A program made the position numbers and the translations under genes. Below are positions 24,949-33,858 of a DNA stretch of 35,738 bases, in pieces. The notes under the pieces are model-generated. The model was not told the DNA's origin and ran no database searches. It saw nothing but the letters and a program-made list of their open reading frames with translations. The first letter of the stretch is position 1. The number at the start of each line of letters is the position of its first letter. This stretch comes from Legionellales bacterium RIFCSPHIGHO2_12_FULL_37_14 (GTDB lineage: Bacteria; Pseudomonadota; Gammaproteobacteria; Legionellales; Legionellaceae), in assembly GCA_001804735.1 (NCBI GenBank), contig MHBC01000011.1, positions 1-35,738 of the forward strand. Reading direction: 5' to 3'.

Positions 24949-25673
24949 TCTGGTTTCTCTTTTGGTTGAATTATTAACAAATTAGCGTCATGAGTGAAGA
25001 CACCAAGCATTATGGCATTAATTAATCTATTTACAGACACTTTGTAATAATTATTATGCGAAATTGGATTTTTTCTATGAGGATCTGCAACTAGAACTAA
25101 GCGATTATTTTCATCATAGCCGCTCAAAATAACGAAATGACCACATGGCATACCACGTAAATCATCGTAAATGGATTTTCCTTCTTCAGTAAATCGTTCG
25201 CGTGGACACCGATAGAGGTAGGTTGAACTTAAGCCGGTTATAATAGGAACACCTTTATTAAAATATTTTTTTAATAAAGATGGATTGATAGTGCGAAATT
25301 TTAATTTACCACCAAGCTCAAGAAAGCTTTCAATGGCTTTTGAATCTTGAATAATGCCAGGATCTTCTTGGTATGGCCTTTGAGCGCGAAGTTTTTCAAT
25401 AAGGTATTGGTTGGTTTTAGCATCATCTGCATGCCAAAACCAAGATGGATCAAGGAGGCGAATATTATTTGCGTACAAACTTACCGAAAAATTATTTCTT
25501 AATGCATGTTTACCTAAAAGTGCTGCAAGCGTGCCACCAGAAAGTGAGCGTTCTACTTCCTTTATAACTTGCTCATGGGTGATATTGAAGTTGTAATGTT
25601 TGTAGATAGCGTGCAAACAAGTAGGGCCGCAGGTTTCATCATCAGGTTGTGCGTTTATTTCAACTGCAAGCAT
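24933..25673 (-). CDS. C39-type papain-like cysteine peptidase, stand-alone
   Basis: A 246-residue protein with a complete C39-like triad: oxyanion Gln9 and Cys15 in QPDDETCGPTCL, His179 in CGHFVILSGYD, and Asp197 in VADPHRKN. C39 domains usually sit in ABC exporters of double-glycine peptides. This one is free-standing, without ABC or TM parts and without a signal peptide, so it should act in the cytoplasm. In this operon it could trim or release a peptide made by the ligases, or act as a transpeptidase. The substrate is unknown. It starts 34 nt after the DMT transporter gene and overlaps the ATP-grasp gene by 16 nt. Confidence 0.8.
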   Translation of the reverse strand: MLAVEINAQPDDETCGPTCLHAIYKHYNFNITHEQVIKEVERSLSGGTLAALLGKHALRNNFSVSLYANNIRLLDPSWFWHADDAKTNQYLIEKLRAQRPYQEDPGIIQDSKAIESFLELGGKLKFRTINPSLLKKYFNKGVPIITGLSSTYLYRCPRERFTEEGKSIYDDLRGMPCGHFVILSGYDENNRLVLVADPHRKNPISHNNYYKVSVNRLINAIMLGVFTHDANLLIIQPKEKPECKPS

Positions 25674-25707
25674 AATTTAAGCATTATAGTATGGTATTAA
25701 CTTGAAA

Positions 25708-26613
25708 TTAGACCGCTTCTGGGGTTTTGTCAATTCTAAAGTTTCGCAGTTTAAAAGTATAAAATAGCTGCGAAATAATGGCTCCAGCTAAGGCCGTAAG
25801 ACAACCTAGAATAGATATTTTTGTTGGAATTTCATGCAAAACTATTACTCCCATAAGAGTAGAGATAATAGGCATGATATATAGATAGAGACTAGCTTCA
25901 GTAACTGACATATTTTCAATAATATAGCTCCATGCAGAGTAGGCTATAGCGGTAGGGAAAATACCCAAGTATATAATGGTATCGGTATGTATTAGGCGGG
26001 CTTTGGGTAATTCATGTACCAGATCTTGGAAAAAAACTAGTAAACTAATAGTCCCTCCCCATAATACCCATGTGGTAACCACTAAAGGGCTATAACTCTT
26101 CAAATATTTCTTCAAAAATACTGTATGAAAAGCACCTGAAAAGGTCGCAATTAAGATTAATAAAGCTCCTGAGGTAAATTCAACAGTTTCTCCTTCATTT
26201 GTTAGCAGCAAAAATAAACCTAACATGCTAATAAAGACCCCAAGCCAAACAAAGGGTGCCGGCCTTTCTTGGAGAAAAATTACACTCAATAAAATAGAAA
26301 AAATAGGTATAAGGCCAATTATAAAACTCGCAATTCCTGCGCTTACGCTAATTTCACCGTAATTAAGGCATGTATGGTAAACACCAATGCCTACAGCTCC
26401 AATAAGACAAAGGCTAACTTTATCTTTAGTTAATAGGCCCTCTTTAGGAAGAGTTTTGTAGATAAAAAACATACATACAGATCCAATAATTGAGCGCAAA
26501 AGGGCCATAGCTCCAGGAGAATAGCTGTTAAGGCCTATCCTTATAGCTATAAAAGCAGAGGACCAAAAAAAAATGGTTAAAAACAACGCAATAATGACTT
26601 TAATTTTGGTCAT
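25708..26613 (-). CDS. EamA/DMT-family transporter
   Basis: A 301-residue protein with about ten TM helices in two EamA repeats. It opens with FFWSSAFIAIRIGLNSYSPGA, typical of the family, and the second repeat includes TTWVLWGG and the usual SLYLYIMPIISTLMGVIVLHE end. DMT exporters move amino acids and small metabolites out of the cell. It starts 14 nt after the flippase gene and precedes the C39 gene by 34 nt, so it is probably the small-molecule exporter of this operon. Confidence 0.88.
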   Translation of the reverse strand: MTKIKVIIALFLTIFFWSSAFIAIRIGLNSYSPGAMALLRSIIGSVCMFFIYKTLPKEGLLTKDKVSLCLIGAVGIGVYHTCLNYGEISVSAGIASFIIGLIPIFSILLSVIFLQERPAPFVWLGVFISMLGLFLLLTNEGETVEFTSGALLILIATFSGAFHTVFLKKYLKSYSPLVVTTWVLWGGTISLLVFFQDLVHELPKARLIHTDTIIYLGIFPTAIAYSAWSYIIENMSVTEASLYLYIMPIISTLMGVIVLHEIPTKISILGCLTALAGAIISQLFYTFKLRNFRIDKTPEAV

Positions 26614-26627
26614 GGCATAAGGTCCAA

Positions 26628-27950
26628 TTAAATGGCGAAACTATGAATTCCTAGTTTACGATAACAATGTATATGGAACAGTATTGTTTTTGTGATTATA
26701 GCAAGGCTAGTAGCAAAAGCAGTACCTAGTATACCATACATATAGGTAAGAATTACCCCAGATACAATTAAAGTTATTAATTCTATTAAAGATACATTAG
26801 TCGCAACCTTTTCATTGCCAGAGTATGCAATAAGAACAATTCCACCTTGGGCATAGGCTCCTATCATAAATCCAAAAGTGACAATTAATAGAGGTATTTC
26901 TGCTTCTTTATATAGCCGCCCAAAGTGTCCTAGCAAATCTGAAGAAAAATAAATAATGCCTAGCCCAATAAGGAGGATTACGGCAAGTGAATAACGATTT
27001 AAACTTTTTATTTCTTCTTCAAGGATTGCACAACCTTTTTTTGTATCAATAAGACTACTAACTTTCCCTTTAATGGCAGTATAAATATTTTGCGGTATAA
27101 CAAAAAGCGCTGAAGCTATAGTTAAGACAACAGCATATTTAGCTACCGCATCTCCTGTAGGATTAATAAATTGCACCAGAAAAAGGTCCCCTGTACATAC
27201 AATTAAAAACATTAAATTATTCAGCGCAAGCCGTAATGATACCCCAAGCCATGAATCATCTACTTTAGGTGCTTCTTTAGCTCCTAAGGCAAATAAAATT
27301 TGTTGGGATAATAAAGGGGTCTTATAGGTGATAAAGTAAACTTCAATTAAAAGCAATATTGAAAGTGCTACAAAAAGCACAACGCTAATCATAAATACGT
27401 GCACTTCGGCCTTAAAGAAAATGAAAAACACAAAAAAAACTAAAATATAAAATGCTGTTTTAATGTTGTTTAAGAAATTGGATAACGCAGTATGATCAGC
27501 ACATAATAGGTAGCTGTCTAATAAAGCAACTAAAGCTGCAATTGGAGCTACCCATAACATATATATGACCATATGATAATTTTGAATGTTTCTAAAGTGC
27601 CAAATATGCAAAAGGTGCATAGTAATGTAAGTAGTTAACCCTAAGATAACCGAAAGCAAGAAAGTAGAATGAATAAGACGCATATTCCACTGCAAGTAAA
27701 ACTTGGTACTATGCTCGTCATTTAATTGCAGAAAGCGCGATAAAAAACGCCTAGCAGAAACGTTAGTGCCAAGAAGCGCTACAGAGCTAAGTATGCCAAG
27801 AACACGTATGGCGATACTAAATTCCCCAAACCTCCGTGGGCTTAAATGGTGGGATAACAATACATTAAGACCATATTTTGAGAAATAGCCAATAAGCGAC
27901 ATGATCATTAAAAAATAAACTGTGCGGCGTTTTTTTAAGTGATTTAGCAT
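26628..27950 (-). CDS. Wzx/MATE-like flippase family membrane protein
   Basis: A 440-residue protein with about twelve TM helices. The N-terminus (SKYGLNVLLSHHLSPRRFGE, then FSIAIRVLGILSSVALLG) has the .yg...lL...Lsp..fG.y.i pattern of polysaccharide/oligosaccharide flippases (PF01943/PST). Such proteins translocate lipid-linked glycans or other large amphiphiles across the inner membrane. No glycosyltransferase is nearby; instead it leads an operon of amide ligases, which suggests export of another metabolite. No good Shine-Dalgarno is seen; a weak promoter (TTGTAA-17-TAGAGT, 27981-28009) is possible upstream. Confidence 0.8.
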   Translation of the reverse strand: MLNHLKKRRTVYFLMIMSLIGYFSKYGLNVLLSHHLSPRRFGEFSIAIRVLGILSSVALLGTNVSARRFLSRFLQLNDEHSTKFYLQWNMRLIHSTFLLSVILGLTTYITMHLLHIWHFRNIQNYHMVIYMLWVAPIAALVALLDSYLLCADHTALSNFLNNIKTAFYILVFFVFFIFFKAEVHVFMISVVLFVALSILLLIEVYFITYKTPLLSQQILFALGAKEAPKVDDSWLGVSLRLALNNLMFLIVCTGDLFLVQFINPTGDAVAKYAVVLTIASALFVIPQNIYTAIKGKVSSLIDTKKGCAILEEEIKSLNRYSLAVILLIGLGIIYFSSDLLGHFGRLYKEAEIPLLIVTFGFMIGAYAQGGIVLIAYSGNEKVATNVSLIELITLIVSGVILTYMYGILGTAFATSLAIITKTILFHIHCYRKLGIHSFAI

Positions 27951-28047
27951 AATTTGACTTTATTAAAGTAGAAGATAGTTACTCTAAGATATCGTATTTT
28001 GAATTACAATAGGTATAATTTGCCAAGCTAAATTATGAGTTACATGG

Positions 28048-28932
28048 ATGATAGTTAATAATGATCAATTATCAGATCGTCAGTTAGAAGATCTAGATTC
28101 ACTAATTGCAGCAGCAAGACAAGTTGATGGGGGCTCCCCGGCAATATACAAACACCTACTAGTTTTAAAACGGGATGTGCCGTGTAACTTTTTATATTAT
28201 ACCCAAGAAAAACCTAATAACCCTGGGCAGCTTATTGGTTTTTTAGGTTTATATTTTTATTATGCAAAGGCTGCTGAGGTTAGCTTAGTGGTGCATCCTC
28301 AGTATCGCCATCAAGACATTGCAAAAAAATTACTCCAAACTGCATACAACCTTTGTCAAATTAAGAAAACCCAACAACTTATTTTTTCAACACCACATAA
28401 GGTTTTTCCTCCTTTGCTTAAGCTAATGGGTGCTGAGCTTGCATATAGAGAGCATCATCTTAAACGCGAAGATGGGCCTTTTCTGCCTATTATTAGCCCT
28501 AAATTAGCGGTGAGAGCTGCAAGGCAGCAAGATATAGCAGTATTATGTAATATTGATAAAGAATGTTTTCAGACAACAGATCTTGAGGAGATGAAAGAGC
28601 GTTTTAATATAATATTAGCAGAAGAAACTTATCATGTATTAGTAGCAGAGCTTGCGAATAAAATTATAGGTAAGGTCCATTTACGCTTTGACGAAGATGA
28701 GGTGTTTCTTTCAGACCTTGCTATTTTAAAAGCGTACCAACATCAAGGCCTTGGTAAAGAGCTTATTTTACACGCGATTAATTACGTTAATTCACACCAT
28801 AAAGATGTCATTTCCCTAGAAGTAGAAACTAAAAACGCCAAGTTACTCGACCTTTACTTTGCCTGTGGATTTAAATCTTTTGATATTATTGATTTTTATA
28901 AGGTCAATAAGTTTTCGGATGAATATTTGTAG
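28048..28932 (+). CDS. Tandem GNAT-family acetyltransferase
   Basis: A 294-residue protein with two GNAT domains. The first (1-145) has LVVHPQYRHQDIAKKLLQ as motif A; the second (160-294) has AILKAYQHQGLGKELIL, the canonical Q..G.G.eL acetyl-CoA site, followed by NAKLLDLYFACGF. The first domain lacks the second Gly of the motif and may be inactive, as in mycothiol synthase-type tandem GNATs. The substrate is unknown. It is transcribed divergently from the flippase operon; TATAAT at 28014-28019 may be its -10. A short out-of-frame ORF (28035-28058) overlaps its start. Confidence 0.8.
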   Translation: MIVNNDQLSDRQLEDLDSLIAAARQVDGGSPAIYKHLLVLKRDVPCNFLYYTQEKPNNPGQLIGFLGLYFYYAKAAEVSLVVHPQYRHQDIAKKLLQTAYNLCQIKKTQQLIFSTPHKVFPPLLKLMGAELAYREHHLKREDGPFLPIISPKLAVRAARQQDIAVLCNIDKECFQTTDLEEMKERFNIILAEETYHVLVAELANKIIGKVHLRFDEDEVFLSDLAILKAYQHQGLGKELILHAINYVNSHHKDVISLEVETKNAKLLDLYFACGFKSFDIIDFYKVNKFSDEYL

Positions 28933-29000
28933 GTGATGGATCTCCTGATCATTTTTAGGTTATCTGGCTTGTGTTGATATTGGGTGCGATTGAATGTGTT

Positions 29001-29204
29001 AAAAACCGCACGCCACTGCGTTGGGCTCGGGCTCGCACGCGTTTACGTAAATGTCCAGCTATCGCTGGTGTTTATTTTAATTGCTACTTATGCATCACAA
29101 AAGCATAAAGATATAAAGAACAGATCATTATTTTGTCGCGACAGCGACTCCTCCCCGTAAACGCGTGCGAGCCCGAGCCCAACGCAGTGGCGTGCGGGTT
29201 TTTT
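29001..29204. repeat. 204-nt foldback element with 42-bp perfect inverted arms
   Basis: The left arm 29006-29047 is an exact reverse complement of 29156-29197 (42 bp, about 71% GC in an AT-rich region). Beyond one extra G, pairing resumes as AAAAA against TTTTTT. The 108-nt centre contains three small hairpins: 29055-29068, 29089-29107 and 29135-29148. It lies in the gene-free 380 bp between the tandem GNAT gene and aroA. No ORF or transposase is present. It may be a MITE-like element, a structured RNA, or a very strong terminator (the right arm ends in six T). No clear target-site duplication was found. The rest of 28933-29312 shows only the aroA promoter and ribosome-binding region. Confidence 0.8.
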
Positions 29205-29255
29205 AGTCGCAACTCAAAATTTGCATCTAAAAACTGACACCTTCAATCATACCAG

Positions 29256-29283
29256 TTGATATTTGTAGTATTGTTTATATGTT
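29256..29283 (+). promoter_or_regulatory. Possible promoter for the aro operon
   Basis: TTGATA (29256-29261, 5/6), a 16-nt spacer and TATGTT (29278-29283, 4/6) end 29 nt before the aroA ATG. The position fits, but the -10 is imperfect. Confidence 0.35.
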
Positions 29284-29312
29284 CTATGGTTAAATAATGA
29301 TACGGAGAATTT

Positions 29313-30620
29313 ATGCATTATTTACTTGTAGAACAAACTAAATATCTAAGCGGGAAGGTAACACCACCTAGCTCCAAATCTCAAAGTATTCGTGGTTTAT
29401 TGCTTGGGCTATTAACTAATGGAGAGACTGCTCTTTTTAACCCATTAAACTCTGATGATATAGAAGCTTGTATGCAGGTTTGCCTTGAACTTGGAGTTAG
29501 TTTGTCATGGACTAAGGATAAATTACTCATAAAAAGCCATGGTCTGCCAATAAACACCAAGGCTACTTGCATTTTTACCCAAAACTCAGGCATTACAACG
29601 CGCTTTATCATGCCTTTATTAGGCCTTAGGCAAAATTATAACAGAGCTATTGTGCTTGATTGTGGCGCGCAAATGCGTGCAAGGCCAATTCAATCTTTAG
29701 TAACAGCTTGTATTAATTTAGGTTTAAATATTAAGTACTTAGAAGCTGAAGGTAGGCTACCAGTTGCTATTAGTGGGCTTTTAGAAGGTGGTATAACTGA
29801 GGTTGATGGTATTACTTCGCAGTATTTATCCGCTTTATTACTCGCATTACCTTGCGCTTTACAGAATAGTGAAGTGAGGGTAAAGGCACTTCATGAAAGG
29901 CCTTATATGGAGATGACACTTAATTGGTTGAATTTATACAAAATAAACTACCATCATCAAAGAGAAGCAGATTTTGATATTTTTTATATTAAAGGACAGC
30001 AACAATATAAACCTAGGCAAACGACTATTGCAGCAGACTTTTCTTCAGCTTCTTATTTAATAGCAGCAGCAGCCATGCTTAAAGGTGAAGTTGTTTTACA
30101 AAATATAGATCTGCAAGATCCACAAGGTGATAAACGTCTTATAGACATACTTAAAACTATGGGCGCAAATATTCAAATAACAAAAGATGAGCTCATAATT
30201 AAAGGCGGTAACCCTCTTCAAGGAATTAGCATAGATGCAAATGATATACCTGATTTATTACCTACCTTAGCGGTTATTGGTACATATGCTGAAGGCGCGA
30301 CCAAAATATTAAACGTGCGGCAAGCAAGGCTCAAAGAAACCGACCGGATTCATTCTATGACCGAAGGGCTGAGGGCTTTAGGCGCCCAAGTTGAGGAATT
30401 AGCAGATGGGATGATTATTCATAAAAGTAAACTTAGCGGCAGCAAAGTTAAAGGCTATGATGATCATAGAACGGTCATGGCTTTAGCCGTTGCTGGTATG
30501 TTGGCTGAAGGGGTTACTGCAATTGATACTTTAGAAGCTATAAACAAAACCTTTCCGAGTTTTGTTGCAATAATGCAAAGCTTAGGCGCAAATTTAAAGG
30601 CAGGGGGAGATAAATTATGA
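29313..30620 (+). CDS. aroA: 3-phosphoshikimate 1-carboxyvinyltransferase (EPSP synthase)
   Basis: A 435-residue EPSP synthase that joins phosphoenolpyruvate and shikimate-3-phosphate in the cytoplasm. Visible residues: Lys22, Ser23 and Arg27 (SSKSQSIR), the NSGITTRF loop at 91-98, RARPIQ, SQYLSALL, DFSSASYL, RLKETDRI and YDDHRTVMALAVAG. In the loop the positions equal to E. coli Thr97 and Pro101 are Ile94 and Phe98. GGAG lies about 5 nt before the ATG. It is the first gene of a six-gene cluster and overlaps the DAHP synthase gene by 4 nt (ATGA). Confidence 0.93.
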   Translation: MHYLLVEQTKYLSGKVTPPSSKSQSIRGLLLGLLTNGETALFNPLNSDDIEACMQVCLELGVSLSWTKDKLLIKSHGLPINTKATCIFTQNSGITTRFIMPLLGLRQNYNRAIVLDCGAQMRARPIQSLVTACINLGLNIKYLEAEGRLPVAISGLLEGGITEVDGITSQYLSALLLALPCALQNSEVRVKALHERPYMEMTLNWLNLYKINYHHQREADFDIFYIKGQQQYKPRQTTIAADFSSASYLIAAAAMLKGEVVLQNIDLQDPQGDKRLIDILKTMGANIQITKDELIIKGGNPLQGISIDANDIPDLLPTLAVIGTYAEGATKILNVRQARLKETDRIHSMTEGLRALGAQVEELADGMIIHKSKLSGSKVKGYDDHRTVMALAVAGMLAEGVTAIDTLEAINKTFPSFVAIMQSLGANLKAGGDKL

Positions 30621-31660
30621 ATTATACCATAATAAAAAAACTACCTAAGGTTGAATCTCTCTTACAAGCTTTTCCTTTAACGCATACTGCTTGCATTAAG
30701 ATTGCCGAAGATAGAAAAGAGGTTAAAGATATTTTGGCAGGAAATGATAAAAGACTTTTAATAATAGTAGGCCCTTGCTCTGCTTGGCCAAAAGAAGCAG
30801 TTTTTGAGTATGCTAAGCGCCTTGCTAAAGTTAACGAAAAAGTTAAAAAAACTCTAAAAATTGTCATGCGCGTTTACATTCAAAAACCCAGGACAACAAA
30901 AGGCTGGACAGGCCCTGTTAATCAACCCGATGTTTTTGCAAACCCTGATATAGAAAAAGGGGTTAGATATACCCGCGAGATGATGATTAAGGTAATCGAA
31001 ATTGGATTACCCATTGCAGATGAGGCGCTATTTACCCATAACGCAAAAGGGTTTTTGGAGTTGTTATCATGGGTTGCTATTGGAGCAAGAAGCGCTGAAG
31101 ACCAAGAACATCGTATTTTTGCTTCCGCCTTAGATTGCGCCGTGGGGTTAAAAAATCCTACGCATGGGTCGCTTGCCATAGGAGTTAATGGCGTTATTGC
31201 AGCTCAATATCCACATGTCGCCGTATTTGATGGCGATGAAGTGCAAACTCATGGAAATTTATATGCGCATTTGGTTTTACGCGGCGCCAATGGGCAGCCT
31301 AATTATGATATTGCAAGCCTTGAAGAAGTCCACAAACATATGCAAAAGCATAAGATTAAAAATAGTTCCGTAATTATTGATGCAAGTCATGATAATTGCC
31401 TCAAAAATGGCAAAAAAGACTATCACTTACAACCTAAAATTGTATTTGATACCTTGCAAAATCTAAAATCTCGGTCTGAATTACACCAACTAGTTAAAGG
31501 TTTTATGTTGGAAAGCTTTATTAAAGAAGGCAACCAAGTAGTGCAAACTGACAAGCCGAGCGCGCTTGATTTATCAGGATTATCCATAACAGATCCTTGT
31601 TTAGGGTGGGATAGCACGGAAGATTTTTTACTAAAGCTTGCCAAAGAAAGGGAATTTTAA
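30617..31660 (+). CDS. Class I DAHP synthase (AroFGH family)
   Basis: A 347-residue type I-alpha 3-deoxy-7-phosphoheptulonate synthase, the first step of the shikimate pathway (PEP plus erythrose-4-phosphate). Motifs: IIVGPCSAWP, MRVYIQKPRTTKGWTG, ISWVAIGARSAEDQ-type segment, CAVGLKNPTHG, HLVLRGANGQPNYD, and a GFMLESFIKEGNQ end. The stretch before LRG (PHVAVFDGDEVQTHGN) is closer to the Gram-positive-type subfamily than to E. coli AroG, where PH.F.SVTK is usual. Regulation by an aromatic amino acid cannot be judged. It overlaps aroA by 4 nt and aroB by 1 nt. The isozyme symbol is left blank. Confidence 0.88.
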   Translation: MNYTIIKKLPKVESLLQAFPLTHTACIKIAEDRKEVKDILAGNDKRLLIIVGPCSAWPKEAVFEYAKRLAKVNEKVKKTLKIVMRVYIQKPRTTKGWTGPVNQPDVFANPDIEKGVRYTREMMIKVIEIGLPIADEALFTHNAKGFLELLSWVAIGARSAEDQEHRIFASALDCAVGLKNPTHGSLAIGVNGVIAAQYPHVAVFDGDEVQTHGNLYAHLVLRGANGQPNYDIASLEEVHKHMQKHKIKNSSVIIDASHDNCLKNGKKDYHLQPKIVFDTLQNLKSRSELHQLVKGFMLESFIKEGNQVVQTDKPSALDLSGLSITDPCLGWDSTEDFLLKLAKEREF

Positions 31661-32766
31661 TGCCATCTTTAACAGTTAAACTGCAAGAGACTACCCCAAC
31701 TTCTTATCCTATATTAATAAAAAAAGGCTTATTACAAGATCCTAAATCCTGGTTGCCGGCAGAAATCTCTTTATGGGTAATTATTACTGATACTAACGTT
31801 GCAGAAATTCTCGCGCTAAACCTACAAAAAAATTTACTAAAAATGGGGCTTAAGACTTTGTTGTTAAAGGTTAATCCTGGGGAAAGGTCTAAAAGCCAGC
31901 GCAATAAAAGTTTGCTTGAGCAAACAATGCTGCAACATGACTGTGACAGAAAAACTGGTATTTTAGCTTTAGGTGGTGGGGTTATTGGTGATTTAGCCGG
32001 CTTTATTGCAGCAACTTATATGCGGGGAATTGCTTATATCCAGCTGCCAACTACCCTGCTTGCGATGGTAGATAGTTCAGTTGGAGGCAAAACTGCAATC
32101 AATACTAAAGAGGGTAAAAATCTTATAGGAGCATTTTGGCAACCTAAGGCTGTTATAGTAGATAGCAGTGCCCTAGAAACTTTGCCCCAAAAGCAGCTTA
32201 TTAATGGCTTATTTGAAGCGCTAAAAATGTTTTTAACTCATGATAGTGCAAGCTTTACCTGGTTTCACAAAAACCTTACAAATATATTAGCGCGTAACTT
32301 ACAAGATTTAGAAAATTTAGTTTATCGGGCTCTTAAAATAAAAACACGAGTGGTAGCGCAAGATGAAAAAGAACAACATGAGCGCGCAGTACTAAACTTT
32401 GGCCATACTATTGGGCATGCTTTAGAGAAAATTACTAATTATAGATTATTACATGGTTATGCAGTTGGGTTTGGAATGTTAGTTGAGGCCAAGATCGCAT
32501 TAACTTTAAAGTTACTTACCGAGCAAAAATTTGCCCTTATTGAGAATGCGTTAAGGCCTTTAGGGATTACCAGTCGAAAACTTGCTAAATTTAAGGCTGA
32601 GGAAGTTATAGCAGCAACCAAGTTTGATAAAAAAAAGCAGAGTGGCCAAGTATTTTATGTATTATTAAAAGACATAGGTTCTGTTAAAGAGATTAATGGT
32701 AAATATGTTCATTTGGTTGATGATTACACAGTTAACCAAGTATTGCTTGATCTTACAAAGGATTAA
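31660..32766 (+). CDS. aroB: 3-dehydroquinate synthase
   Basis: A 368-residue sugar-phosphate cyclase. NAD and metal motifs are clear: [22 protein letters not shown], then [20 protein letters not shown], Glu186 and Lys189 in FEALK, Arg242, Asn246, His249 and His253 in [16 protein letters not shown], and His265 in [11 protein letters not shown]. This residue set fits dehydroquinate synthase rather than the valiolone or deoxyinosose cyclases. One oddity is Tyr267 where HGE is usual. It shares 1 nt with the DAHP synthase stop (TAATG) and lies 2 nt before aroC. Confidence 0.92.
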   Translation: MPSLTVKLQETTPTSYPILIKKGLLQDPKSWLPAEISLWVIITDTNVAEILALNLQKNLLKMGLKTLLLKVNPGERSKSQRNKSLLEQTMLQHDCDRKTGILALGGGVIGDLAGFIAATYMRGIAYIQLPTTLLAMVDSSVGGKTAINTKEGKNLIGAFWQPKAVIVDSSALETLPQKQLINGLFEALKMFLTHDSASFTWFHKNLTNILARNLQDLENLVYRALKIKTRVVAQDEKEQHERAVLNFGHTIGHALEKITNYRLLHGYAVGFGMLVEAKIALTLKLLTEQKFALIENALRPLGITSRKLAKFKAEEVIAATKFDKKKQSGQVFYVLLKDIGSVKEINGKYVHLVDDYTVNQVLLDLTKD

Positions 32767-32768
32767 CT

Positions 32769-33857
32769 ATGGCAGGTAATAGCTTTGGGCAATTATTTAA
32801 AATTACTACGTGTGGAGAGTCGCATGGTGGGGCACTTGGGGTAATAATTGATGGCTGCCCACCTGGAATTTTATTAAGCGTCGCTGATATTCAACCAGAT
32901 TTAGACAGGCGAAAACCTGGGCAAAGCGAAATTACTACCCCGCGGAAAGAAGAAGATAAAATCCATATCCTTTCAGGAGTCTTTAAAGGTAAAACAACAG
33001 GCACCCCAATTTTGTTATTAGCTTATAACAAAGACGCCCGCCCCCAAGATTATGCTGAATTACAACATGTTTATCGGCCTTCACATGCTGATTTTACCTA
33101 CATCAAGAAATATGGCTTGCGGGATTTTCGCGGTAGTGGGCGCGCTAGTGCAAGAGAAACTTTAGCGCGCGTTGCAGCAGGTGCGATTGCGAAAAAAATT
33201 TTACAGGAAAAACTGAATATGGAAATTTTAAGCTACGTTGAGCAGGTTGGTAATATAATTGCCAAGATTGATCATACAAAAGTTAGCATGCAAGATATTG
33301 AATCTAACCTTATTCGCTGTCCAGAACCAAAAACCGCCCAAGAAATGATTAAATTAGTTGCCGCTGTAAGAGATAGCCATGACTCAATAGGCGGAGTAAT
33401 TAAAGGCGTTATAAGAAACGTTCCTCCTGGTTTAGGAGAGCCAGTATTTGACAAGCTTTCTGCTGATTTAGGCAAGGCAATGTTAAGCATTAATGCGGTT
33501 AAAGGCTTTGAAATTGGATCTGGTTTTCAAGGCGTAAGTTTAAAAGGCAGCGAGCATAATGATGAGCCTTTTGTGCACCAAGGTAAGGTAAAAATGAAAA
33601 CGAACTATGCAGGGGGAACTTTAGGCGGAATATCTACTGGGGAAGATATTTATTTTAGAGTAGCTTTTAAACCGGTGTCCACTATAAATAAAGCCCAAGA
33701 AACCTTAGATCTTAAGCATAATCCCTATACCCTTAAAGCATCAGGAAGGCACGATCCATGTGTTTTGCCAAGGGCAGTTCCTATTGTTGATGCCATGGCA
33801 GCATTAGTAATCATGGATCATTATTTAAGACATCAAGCCCAATGTGGCCAAGGATAA
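32769..33857 (+). CDS. aroC: Chorismate synthase
   Basis: A 362-residue, FMN-dependent enzyme that makes chorismate from EPSP. The family signature [18 protein letters not shown] opens the protein, followed by [27 protein letters not shown], and [20 protein letters not shown], with the conserved [13 protein letters not shown] near the end. Length is normal. It starts 2 nt after aroB and ends 1 nt before the preferred start of the prephenate-dehydratase-like gene. Confidence 0.95.
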   Translation: MAGNSFGQLFKITTCGESHGGALGVIIDGCPPGILLSVADIQPDLDRRKPGQSEITTPRKEEDKIHILSGVFKGKTTGTPILLLAYNKDARPQDYAELQHVYRPSHADFTYIKKYGLRDFRGSGRASARETLARVAAGAIAKKILQEKLNMEILSYVEQVGNIIAKIDHTKVSMQDIESNLIRCPEPKTAQEMIKLVAAVRDSHDSIGGVIKGVIRNVPPGLGEPVFDKLSADLGKAMLSINAVKGFEIGSGFQGVSLKGSEHNDEPFVHQGKVKMKTNYAGGTLGGISTGEDIYFRVAFKPVSTINKAQETLDLKHNPYTLKASGRHDPCVLPRAVPIVDAMAALVIMDHYLRHQAQCGQG

Positions 33858-33858
33858 T

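Noticed and set aside
28035-28058. Seven-codon ORF overlapping the tandem GNAT start
   Set aside because: No ribosome-binding site and no informative codons, so it is most likely chance.
29001-29204. Foldback element as an insertion sequence or CRISPR
   Set aside because: No transposase ORF, no repeated spacers and no clear target duplication; it is left as an inverted repeat of unknown type.
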